From Pirellulales bacterium (GTDB lineage Bacteria > Planctomycetota > Planctomycetia > Pirellulales > JAICIG01), in the NCBI GenBank assembly GCA_025924495.1, contig JAICIG010000456.1, forward strand, positions 1 through 6,238: DNA of 6,238 nucleotides. Direction: 5' to 3'. This document shows, piece by piece, positions 1 through 6,238 of this stretch. Within the stretch, counting starts at the first letter, position 1. Each line of letters starts with the position of its first letter. Under the pieces are notes generated by a model. That model worked only from the letters and a program-made list of their open reading frames with translations, had not been told where the DNA came from and ran no database searches. The position numbers were made by a program, and so were the translations under genes.

Positions 1-344
1 TCATGTGCAGAAACGTCGGGGCCGCGAAGGTTGAACCTTGCTGTCTTGCCATCGAATGTCCCGTGACCGATCAACACCAGCCAGAGCGGGTCGGCGACAC
101 TCTCTGCTCCCGGGCTCAAGCTTCGCTGGAGAAGCTGGCGATCTTGCTCTTCTGAATCGGCCAGACCGATGACGGTGCATTGAGCTTTGCCGCGAGCAGC
201 GGCTTGCTGCCAGCGCTCGGCCCACTCGCGGAATTGACGCCCATATTCGTCAGCGCCCGGCGCGCCGACGACCACGATCACGGTCGGCGCCGGTTGCGCC
301 TCGGCGACGAAAAAGCACGACATCAAGACACACACTGGCCACAT
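1..344 (-). CDS. Exported protein with clan CD protease-like HG motif (3' partial)
   Basis: The frame starts at ATG 344 and stays open for 114 codons to the left edge, so the C-terminus is missing. No other start exists between this ATG and the in-frame stop at 380..378, apart from internal ATG 323. The N-terminus is hydrophobic (MWPVCVLMSCFFVAEA, then QPAP), consistent with a short Sec signal peptide cut near residue 16-19, although it has no basic residue before Arg36. A beta strand TVIVVVGAPG (21-30) follows, then a helix EWAERWQQAAARG and a second strand CTVIGLADS. The last block, LWLVLIGHGTFDGKTARF (87-104), has a hydrophobic run followed by His94-Gly95, the layout around the catalytic His of clan CD peptidases (caspase, legumain, gingipain). 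The Cys expected after a later strand would be outside the window, so activity cannot be judged. I recall similar planctomycete proteins annotated as hypothetical. The reading frame is well supported by its spacing and ribosome site; protease membership is moderate inference. Confidence 0.82.
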   Translation of the reverse strand, partial: MWPVCVLMSCFFVAEAQPAPTVIVVVGAPGADEYGRQFREWAERWQQAAARGKAQCTVIGLADSEEQDRQLLQRSLSPGAESVADPLWLVLIGHGTFDGKTARFNLRGPDVSAH

Positions 345-356
345 GCAGCGATTCCT
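342..356 (-). promoter_or_regulatory. Ribosome binding site for the HG-motif protein gene
   Basis: AGGAA at 356..352 on the minus strand overlaps the TAG stop (357..355) of the VWA gene. The AGGA core stands eight nucleotides before ATG 344..342. This spacing is near ideal and decides the start of a gene that would otherwise be easy to miss because it runs off the window. Confidence 0.65.
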
Positions 357-2715
357 ATGGCAGGCCTTTCCAACGTCTCAATCCCCATTCGCCCGCCAGG
401 CAGCCGATCGCAAAGACAAATGCGGTCCACTGATGCCAGAGCGGATACGTCCAGGCTTCAACCACCGGGATTTTCCGGTTGGGCAGACTGGCCACGAATT
501 CATCAAGCTTGTCGAGAGCCACAATCTCGCCGCCCGTCTCCTTAGCGACGCGCTCGAGTAGCGCACGATTGGGCTGTAAAGAACGCAGCTCATCCGGCGC
601 CGGTTCGATCGCCCAACCCGCCTCGCGCCGGCCAATTTCGCTGCCGTCTTCCTCCTTGGCGACAACGCTGGCGAGATAACCGCCAGGGCTGCGCGATGCA
701 AAACTCGTTCGGTACTCGCCCGCCGACCGTTGGCTCGGCTCTGCCGCCAACTCGATCTCGCGCCCGTCCGGCGTTTTCACGCGCACCGCGACCGAAGCGT
801 TATCGAGCGGCTCGAACGACTTATCGCGCACGCGAACCACGATCTCGACCGGCCGGCTGGCATCGCCCTCGCGTTGAGTCTCCACCTCAACGCGTTTAGG
901 CACGTCAGCGACCAACCAGCGCACCAGTTGCCGCCACGCCTTTTCGAGGTCGCTGTCCCCGACTTCTTTCCGTCGCAGGTTCCATCGCCACCAATCGCCA
1001 ACGGTCAAGGCTGCGGAACGGCCGCGGCCGAATTGCTGCACGACCAGCGCGGGATGTTCGGCCCCGTCCGCGGCGCCGGCGCGAGCCAGGACCGCAGCGC
1101 CGGGCTTGATCGCTGCGGCGCCGCTGACAACTTTGAACGGGGGCATGTCGGCCAGGCGCCGCTTTTCGTCCTCTTCGGTGGCGCGCAGCCGCACCCACGG
1201 CTGCAACCAGCCGTCGCGCGTCAGCAGCAGTTTGAAGCCTTCGCCTTCGGCGCCGAGCGGGGGCCCGCTGCGATCGAGATAGACGGGCAGCAATTCGGCG
1301 ATCGGCGTGCGCTGATACCCTCCCTTGGCAAAGGCATTCAGCCCGCCAAGCATCAAGAACCCGCCGCCACGCTGACTGACAAACTGCTGCACGAGCGACA
1401 TTTGTTCGTGCGTGAAGAAACCCGCCTCGACGTCATCGAGAATGATGGCGTGGTAAGCGAACAGCTCTTTCGCCGATTTTGGAAAGCCGCCTTTCAACTC
1501 CTCCTTGTCTTCGATCCCCAACCGCAGCAGCACGGGCTCGTTGTACTGCTCCGCCTGCTCATCGGTCTGATTGCCGAACCCTCGAAAAAGCGGATTGGTG
1601 CTTTCGCCCGACCGACCGCGGAACGTGAATTTGGGCTCCTTCTTAGCGATCCGCACCAGGCCCAGCAAGTTAACCTCCTCGTCTTCGGCCAGCGCCCGAC
1701 GCAGGAATTTGAATTCCCAATTCGGCCGACCCGAGACGTAGAGCACGCGGTAGGGACCGCCGCTGCGATCGACGGTCGCCAGACGGCGGTTGTTGAGCAG
1801 CGTCGCTTCGGCCGATTTCGTTTGCTTGCCGCCCTGGCCTTCTTCCCCTTCAATCGCTGCCTGGACTGAGTAAAAACTGACGCCTGAGCGCTCGGGACGA
1901 AGCAGAAATCGTTCGATCGCGGGCTTGCCTTCGGCTGAATTCTTGATCGTGCGGCGCTCAACGACTTTGCCGGCTTCGTCCGTCACGCTCACTACGATCG
2001 AGCGCCCGGCGAGCCCCTGCGACTGGATCTCGGCGGCAATCGTGACTGGGGCCGCTTCAAAATTTGTCTGGCTGACGGAAACTCGCGATACGCCGACATC
2101 GACCTGGGGGGCGTCGGCGCCGAGGACCACCGGGTAGATGGGAGGCAGATTTCGCCAATCGACACGCTCGCTCAAATCCGTGGCGTTGCCGTCGGTGAAT
2201 AGCAAGATGCCAGCGACCGGACGCCCGCGAAATCGCTCTGTCAAACGCTCCAGCGAGCCGGCCAGCGAGGATGAGTCGCCCTGAAAATTCAACGCAGTAT
2301 AGTCGCGCACCGACTGCAATTTCGAGTCGAACGTATACGGTCGAACATCGAAGTCTTGCGACAACCGGGTGCGCCAACCAGCCTGTTCGGCCAGTTGCCG
2401 CTGCATGGTTTCGCCCCGCGTGCGGCGATTGCCAGGGTCGTGGATTTCCAGGCTACGGCTATTGTCCGCTGCCAGCAGAAACAGGTTGCTCTGCGGACGC
2501 GGGCGCGATCCGCTGAACAGCGGCTCGACCAGGCAGACGATCAACGCTGCGAGCCCCATCCCCTTCAGCGCAGCCGCCGCCCAACCGGCCGACCCGCTGC
2601 GCCAGTAGCTCCACACAAGCGCTCCGGTCGCCAGAGCCGCTAAGGCGCCGGCCCGCCATGCCCAATCGGGAGCGGCAAAGATCACATCTCCCAGGAGCAT
2701 TGCACCTATCGTCAT
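355..2715 (-). CDS. Membrane protein with VWA and glutamine amidotransferase-like domains
   Basis: This is a 786-residue protein whose ATG overlaps the preceding stop as ATGA; a second ATG at residue 6 is a weaker alternative start. Two hydrophobic helices lie at about 20-38 and 44-67. A von Willebrand factor A domain follows (about 78-200) with the MIDAS motif D84-N-S86-R-S88, Ser149 where Thr is usual, and T174-D175-G. Residues about 205-300 look like a beta-sandwich. Residues about 321-600 resemble the class I amidotransferase-like fold: YVSGRPNWEFKFLRRAL, then GGGFLMLGGLNAF at 450-462 and FGRGRSAALTVGDWWRW at 562-578. The only cysteines (61 and 772) are in membrane helices, so amidotransferase chemistry is not expected. 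A second Ig-like region (about 605-702) leads to a C-terminal helix (about 757-776) and the basic tail LRRWKGLP, typical of planctomycete members. The positive tail suggests an inside C-terminus and outside soluble domains, which is inference. VWA proteins of this kind usually act in MoxR-linked envelope assembly; the precise role here is unknown. Confidence 0.93.
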   Translation of the reverse strand: MTIGAMLLGDVIFAAPDWAWRAGALAALATGALVWSYWRSGSAGWAAAALKGMGLAALIVCLVEPLFSGSRPRPQSNLFLLAADNSRSLEIHDPGNRRTRGETMQRQLAEQAGWRTRLSQDFDVRPYTFDSKLQSVRDYTALNFQGDSSSLAGSLERLTERFRGRPVAGILLFTDGNATDLSERVDWRNLPPIYPVVLGADAPQVDVGVSRVSVSQTNFEAAPVTIAAEIQSQGLAGRSIVVSVTDEAGKVVERRTIKNSAEGKPAIERFLLRPERSGVSFYSVQAAIEGEEGQGGKQTKSAEATLLNNRRLATVDRSGGPYRVLYVSGRPNWEFKFLRRALAEDEEVNLLGLVRIAKKEPKFTFRGRSGESTNPLFRGFGNQTDEQAEQYNEPVLLRLGIEDKEELKGGFPKSAKELFAYHAIILDDVEAGFFTHEQMSLVQQFVSQRGGGFLMLGGLNAFAKGGYQRTPIAELLPVYLDRSGPPLGAEGEGFKLLLTRDGWLQPWVRLRATEEDEKRRLADMPPFKVVSGAAAIKPGAAVLARAGAADGAEHPALVVQQFGRGRSAALTVGDWWRWNLRRKEVGDSDLEKAWRQLVRWLVADVPKRVEVETQREGDASRPVEIVVRVRDKSFEPLDNASVAVRVKTPDGREIELAAEPSQRSAGEYRTSFASRSPGGYLASVVAKEEDGSEIGRREAGWAIEPAPDELRSLQPNRALLERVAKETGGEIVALDKLDEFVASLPNRKIPVVEAWTYPLWHQWTAFVFAIGCLAGEWGLRRWKGLP

Positions 2716-2727
2716 TGCCCGCTCCCA
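2712..2727 (-). promoter_or_regulatory. Ribosome binding site and ATGA stop/start overlap
   Basis: On the minus strand GGGAG lies at 2726..2722, six nucleotides before the ATG at 2715..2713. The ATG shares two bases with the TGA that ends the upstream gene (2714..2712). The arrangement suggests translational coupling, with ribosomes ending the scaffold protein restarting on the VWA protein. It supports the start at 2715 over the ATG at 2700. Confidence 0.7.
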
Positions 2728-5700
2728 ATGCGCTCGTAGTAGCGGCGCGTCTGCTCCAGGTATTTGGGCGGGGCCGGATCGCGATCGAGCGGAATCAAGG
2801 CATCCTTATCGGTGCGCCGCAGCAGCTCTTCGGCCACGCGGTCGCGCAGCTCGACGAGCGGCTCCGAGACCTCGACTCGGATCAGATCCCAATTGGGCTG
2901 CGAGGAATGGCGCGTCAATTCCCGGCGAATGTCGCGGGCGCGCTCACGAATTCTCGCCGCTTCGGCGCGGAGTTGCGGATCGTCGACCATCTCTTCGACG
3001 TCGCGCAGCCGATCGGACCAATCGCGGAAGTCTTCGCCCGCGATCGGAGCGGCGGTCCGCTCCGCGGCGTGACGGAAGGCCTCGAAGCCGCCGGGACCTG
3101 CGGCATCGAGCGCACCCCCTCGCAGATCGCCCCCTTGTTGTCGCGCGCTTTGCTGCTGACCGTCCCGCTGTCCGCCGCCCTGCTGTTGGCTACTTTGCGG
3201 CTGGCCAGGCTGTCGTTGCGGGCCTTGTCGCGAGTTTCCTTGTTGTGAAGGCTGCGACTCGCCCGATTGCCGGTTTTCGCCTGAATAACCATCGCCTTGC
3301 TGGCCGCCGTCTCGCGGCTGCCGGCCCGCTTGAGCAGGGTCGCCCTGTTGACGAGGCGAATTCGACGACTCCTCGCCGCCTGGCCGAGAGCCTTGCTCTG
3401 CGGATGACGAATTCTGACCGTTTTCACGCCTTTGGCGATCTGGCAACGACTGTCTCTCTCCCGGCTCTCTCGATGGCTGACCGCCGACGTTCTCCGCTTC
3501 GCCGGGCCTCGGTCGACGGCTGTCCCGCCCCCCCTGCCCTGCTTCGGCAGATGGCTGCTCGCTTGCCGATTCGGCTCGACGTTCGCGCTCCGATTGCGAT
3601 TCGCCTCGTTGTGGTTCTCGGCCCTGTTCGCCGCCACCATGTTGATGACCGGTCGAATCTTGACGTTGCGGCTCTCCCCCCTGCTCTGTGTTAGTGTTGC
3701 GGGCAATTTCCTCATTCAATTCCTGTGCGAGCCGATCGAGTTGCTCGCGCGCCTGCCGCAAGGCCTCGCTCTCGTCCCCAAGCACTCCCTTGGCGGCGCG
3801 CTCGACCCCTTCGCGCAGTTGACTGATGCCGCTGCGCGCAATCTGCTCTTGCTCGCGCGCGTCGTCTTGCAGGCCACGCCGCGTGGAAAGCTCGGCCGCT
3901 TCCAGCGCTCGTTCGACGTTCTGTTGCTGGATTTTGCGGGCCGCATCATAAAGCTTTTCGGACAACAGCGGCTCCGACTGTTCCGCTTCCTGGATCGTCT
4001 CTCGCATCTTCTCAATCAGATCTTTGAGCCGCTGTTGCTGCTCCGCCAGCTGTTCGGGGACCTTGTCGGCGGCGCTCTCGCCGCGCAGCGACTTGCCCTC
4101 TTCGGGAGGCTGTTCCTCACCGGCCAGAGTGGCGCCAAGCTGCTGTTCGCGTTCGTCGAGCTGGCGTGCATCATCGCGCAGATCGCGCATCTTCTCATCG
4201 AACTGGCCGGCCGTGCGGCGGCGAAATTCGTTGTGCAAGGTCTTGAAGTCCTGTTCCGCTCGCGTTCCTGCCGCTGCGGCCTGCGAAACCTGTTCCTGCT
4301 CGAGAGCTTCCGAGGCCCGACGCACTTGATCGCGCGTCGCGTCGAGCTGCTGACGGGCTTCCGCCATCCGCTGCTGATTCTCGGGGGAATCCATGCGGTT
4401 CTTTAACTCATCGACGTCTCGCAGAATTTCCTGTTCTTCCTCGCGCAACCGCTTCAATTGGCGGCGAATCTCCTCGCGCTCTTGTTCGCTGCGCGCCTCT
4501 TCGAGGGCCGACTGCAATTCCTTCAGACGCTCGTTGAGGTCGTTTTGCCGCCGGGCCAGTTCGCTGAGCCGATTGAGCACCTGCCGAGTCTCGCGATTTT
4601 CCTGCTCTTGTTGCGATTGCGCCGTTCGTTGCGTCTCATACCGATTCTCATCGTTCGACAGTTCGAGCTGCTGCATCTGTTGCTGCGATCGGCTCGAAGC
4701 GCTCCCCTGAGAGCCCGACTGCCGTTGCCGAGAGCGAATCACGCGATGCTCGCGGGCACGCAGCTTGAGCAGAGCCTGGTAAGCGGCTTGCTCCGCTGCT
4801 AAGGCCGGCTGGAGCGGGCCAATCGCGGGCCCGTCTTTGGCGGCCGTTAACTGCTCCAAGGCCTTTTCCATGAAGGACAATACCGCGGCCGCATGACGCT
4901 TTGACTCAGCATCTTGCAGCTTCTCGGCCAGCGAACTCGCCTGTTCCAAGGCGGAAGTCTGCGATTGATGCACCAACTGAGAGTCGTCAGCGAATGGGGC
5001 CGATGGCTTGTCGCCCGTTTCGCGGCGGATCAGTTTCCAGGTGGCGTTGATGATCTCTTTTTGCAGTTGGGCGAGCTTCTCCGCCGCCTGGGCGTTCTCG
5101 CCGCCCGCTTGCTGTTGCTGTTGTGACTCGCCGCCGGGCGGCTGTTCGCCTTGACGGAATATCTCCTCAAAATGTCGAACCTCGGCGAAGTACATGTCGC
5201 TTTGCGTGCGGCGCAGTTTGCCGTCGGGTCCGAAATCTTCGGCCCAAAAATAGTACGAAAGCAGTTCGTCGGGCTGGGCTTTCAACTCTTCGAAGCGGAT
5301 TACATGCCCGATCTCTTGCTTTTGCTTGGCAGCCGCGTCTTCGCCCAACACCAGATCCGCCGGCTCCGCGCTGGCCAGCGCATACGTCAAGCCGAATCGC
5401 TTCAAACCATAGTCGTCCCAGGCGGTCGCTTTGACGTCGGTCTCTTCCAGGGGAGAAACCTCGATGTCGCGTGCCGGGAAAGCCAGCTTCAAGTCGGGCG
5501 GGCGATTCGGCAATACGTTGATGGCGAACTCGGCGGGCGATCGGTTTTCACGCCCCTGTTCGTCAATAAGCAGCAACTTAAAGCGTCGCGACTTCTCGCA
5601 GCGCAGCGTCGCTTGATAGAGCGCCGACTCGCCATCCGCCGACGTCAGCGGAATTGGTTCGCCTTCGGTTTCGGTCAGCGTCGCAGAACGTACGCGCTTG

Positions 5701-6238
5701 TTCAGATGGCAAAGCAACGTCAACTCAGTCCCTTCGACGACCGACACCGTCCGCACATCTTGGATCAGCCGGTCCTCCAAGCCTGTGTAGCTGGGATACT
5801 TGAGCTTTGCATCGGCGCGCTGCAACTTCGGATACTCGAAAACCGTCACCCGATAACTGGCGCTGCGATTTGGGCCAAGGTCGACATGGTACTCCAGCGG
5901 CGCATCAACCGCTGCAATCCGGCCGCCAAACACGGGATCGGCCAGGCTTTTCGCCAGCGGCAAACGCACGGGTTCGCCCCCTGCCGACTGGTAGATCAGC
6001 GCCGCCTCGGCAGGCTGCGGGCCTTGAAAGCGCGCCAAGACCAGCAGGCTCGTGCCGCGTTCCACCTCGGCATTGCCCGGCTCGACCGTGAAGGAAAGCT
6101 TCTCGCTCTCGGCGATCGCAGCGCCGCGACCACCGCTGCTCATTGCAGCGCGCCGCGACGCATCTTGCCGCGCTAGCGCTACCATCACGGCGCCCAGAAG
6201 AACAAATGTTGACAGGCTCAATAGCTGGGCCAGCGCCA
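2712..6238 (-). CDS. DUF4175-like large membrane-anchored coiled-coil protein (5' partial)
   Basis: The frame is open from the right edge to a TGA at 2714..2712. The first possible start inside the window is a TTG at 6221, but in-frame codons before it (A-L-A-Q-L-L) belong to the same hydrophobic helix, so the true start probably lies outside. Residues are numbered from that TTG. A membrane segment covers about 1-18. Beta-rich Ig-like regions follow at about 43-135 and 138-240, with the YPSYTG motif (142-147) typical of this family. DDYGL (269-273) and a YYFWAEDFG stretch (323-331) lie in a third beta region. From about 375 the protein is helical, with charged coiled coils at about 540-700 and 715-840. 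A disordered linker (840-1035) and a conserved helical C-terminal domain (1036-1169, ending in RRYYERIGSG) complete it. Related long proteins, annotated DUF4175 or hypothetical, are common in planctomycetes; their biochemical role is unknown. An envelope scaffold role is my inference. Family assignment is fairly sure, function is not. Confidence 0.85.
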   Translation of the reverse strand, partial: ALAQLLSLSTFVLLGAVMVALARQDASRRAAMSSGGRGAAIAESEKLSFTVEPGNAEVERGTSLLVLARFQGPQPAEAALIYQSAGGEPVRLPLAKSLADPVFGGRIAAVDAPLEYHVDLGPNRSASYRVTVFEYPKLQRADAKLKYPSYTGLEDRLIQDVRTVSVVEGTELTLLCHLNKRVRSATLTETEGEPIPLTSADGESALYQATLRCEKSRRFKLLLIDEQGRENRSPAEFAINVLPNRPPDLKLAFPARDIEVSPLEETDVKATAWDDYGLKRFGLTYALASAEPADLVLGEDAAAKQKQEIGHVIRFEELKAQPDELLSYYFWAEDFGPDGKLRRTQSDMYFAEVRHFEEIFRQGEQPPGGESQQQQQAGGENAQAAEKLAQLQKEIINATWKLIRRETGDKPSAPFADDSQLVHQSQTSALEQASSLAEKLQDAESKRHAAAVLSFMEKALEQLTAAKDGPAIGPLQPALAAEQAAYQALLKLRAREHRVIRSRQRQSGSQGSASSRSQQQMQQLELSNDENRYETQRTAQSQQEQENRETRQVLNRLSELARRQNDLNERLKELQSALEEARSEQEREEIRRQLKRLREEEQEILRDVDELKNRMDSPENQQRMAEARQQLDATRDQVRRASEALEQEQVSQAAAAGTRAEQDFKTLHNEFRRRTAGQFDEKMRDLRDDARQLDEREQQLGATLAGEEQPPEEGKSLRGESAADKVPEQLAEQQQRLKDLIEKMRETIQEAEQSEPLLSEKLYDAARKIQQQNVERALEAAELSTRRGLQDDAREQEQIARSGISQLREGVERAAKGVLGDESEALRQAREQLDRLAQELNEEIARNTNTEQGGEPQRQDSTGHQHGGGEQGREPQRGESQSERERRAESASEQPSAEAGQGGRDSRRPRPGEAENVGGQPSREPGERQSLPDRQRRENGQNSSSAEQGSRPGGEESSNSPRQQGDPAQAGRQPRDGGQQGDGYSGENRQSGESQPSQQGNSRQGPQRQPGQPQSSQQQGGGQRDGQQQSARQQGGDLRGGALDAAGPGGFEAFRHAAERTAAPIAGEDFRDWSDRLRDVEEMVDDPQLRAEAARIRERARDIRRELTRHSSQPNWDLIRVEVSEPLVELRDRVAEELLRRTDKDALIPLDRDPAPPKYLEQTRRYYERIGSGQ
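3117..3704 (-). other. Low-complexity Gln/Gly/Ser/Arg/Glu linker within the DUF4175-like protein
   Basis: Residues about 840-1035 (numbered from TTG 6221) consist almost only of Gln, Gly, Ser, Arg, Glu, Asp, Pro, Asn and Ala. There is one Tyr, no Phe, Trp, Cys, Ile or Met, and no Lys. Short degenerate units such as QQGG, GGE, QRGES and RQPRDGGQQG recur, but codons vary (CAG/CAA, GGC/GGG/GGT), so it is not a recent DNA tandem repeat. The stretch is predicted to be disordered and separates the coiled coils from the conserved C-terminal domain. The frame is continuous through it, because recognisable domains lie in the same frame on both sides. Confidence 0.85.
4122..4604 (-). other. Main coiled-coil segment of the DUF4175-like protein
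   Basis: Residues about 540-700 are dense in Glu, Arg, Gln and Leu with leucines spaced in heptad-like steps, for example LSELARRQNDLNERLKELQ and RRQLKRLREEEQEILRDVDEL. No proline interrupts the stretch except at D611-S-P613. A shorter helical segment at about 715-840 follows after a Pro/Gly break. Such a segment would give a long rod or an oligomerisation surface; oligomer state cannot be read from the sequence. Confidence 0.75.

Noticed and set aside
1..225. A 74-codon minus-strand frame in the first 225 bases.
   Set aside because: It lies in a different frame from the gene starting at 344, which has a ribosome site, a signal-like N-terminus and a recognisable HG motif.
315..344. Possible lipobox L-M-S-C at residues 7-10 of the exported protein.
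   Set aside because: Only nine residues precede the Cys and none is basic, too short for a lipoprotein signal; the hydrophobic stretch continues past it to an AEA site.
730..1869. A 379-codon open frame on the plus strand opposite the VWA gene.
   Set aside because: It is exactly antisense to a gene with recognisable domains, and its translation has no recognisable motif and a composition expected from reversing GC-rich codons.
2915..3715. A 266-codon frame on the minus strand, overlapping the scaffold gene in another frame through the low-complexity linker.
   Set aside because: The linker's Gln/Gly/Arg/Ser codons avoid stops in shifted frames, and the product is a featureless basic sequence. 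Because conserved domains on both sides share the main frame, it is not evidence of a frameshift. Ribosome profiling would settle it.
3432..4406. A 324-codon plus-strand frame opposite the coiled-coil region.
   Set aside because: Leucine- and arginine-rich translation is the mirror of Glu/Gln/Arg coiled-coil codons. No ribosome site or domain supports it.
5109..5123. Poly-glutamine run in the scaffold protein as a slippage-prone repeat.
   Set aside because: Five glutamines in mixed CAA/CAG codons. It is too short and uneven for a phase-variable tract.
5151..6176. A 341-codon plus-strand frame opposite the Ig-like domains.
   Set aside because: Antisense shadow of a well-supported gene, with no motif of its own.

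Overview
The window looks like part of a planctomycete chromosome. This rests on recognising protein families (a very long glutamine-rich DUF4175-like membrane protein beside a VWA/amidotransferase-like membrane protein with a C-terminal EWxLRR tail) and on the GC-rich sequence, not on a marker gene. Order or genus cannot be fixed from this sequence; a Pirellulales-like relative is a guess.

The whole window is coding and every real gene is on the minus strand, so transcription runs from high to low coordinates. First comes a very large protein (2712 to the right edge, 5' end beyond the window). It has an N-terminal membrane segment, Ig-like beta domains, long coiled coils, an almost 200-residue disordered Gln/Gly/Ser/Arg/Glu linker and a conserved C-terminal domain. 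Its stop codon overlaps by 4 nt (ATGA) the start of a 786-residue protein (355..2715). That protein has two N-terminal membrane helices, a von Willebrand factor A domain with a MIDAS motif, an amidotransferase-like domain without a nucleophilic Cys, an Ig-like domain and a C-terminal membrane helix. Ten nucleotides after its stop, a third gene starts at 344 and runs off the left edge. It encodes an apparently exported protein with a hydrophobic-HG motif that resembles the catalytic His motif of clan CD (caspase/legumain-like) proteases.

The 4-nt overlap, the 10-nt gap and the lack of any internal non-coding stretch point to one operon whose promoter lies right of the window and whose end lies left of it. 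In planctomycetes such VWA/amidotransferase-like genes commonly sit with MoxR-type ATPase, DUF58 and BatA-like genes. None of those is in the window, so membership of a MoxR-type cluster is inference. A working model is a cell-envelope complex: the first protein is a membrane-anchored scaffold, the second a metal-dependent adhesion or assembly module, and the third a secreted partner or protease. No RNA gene, mobile element, CRISPR array, promoter or terminator was found.
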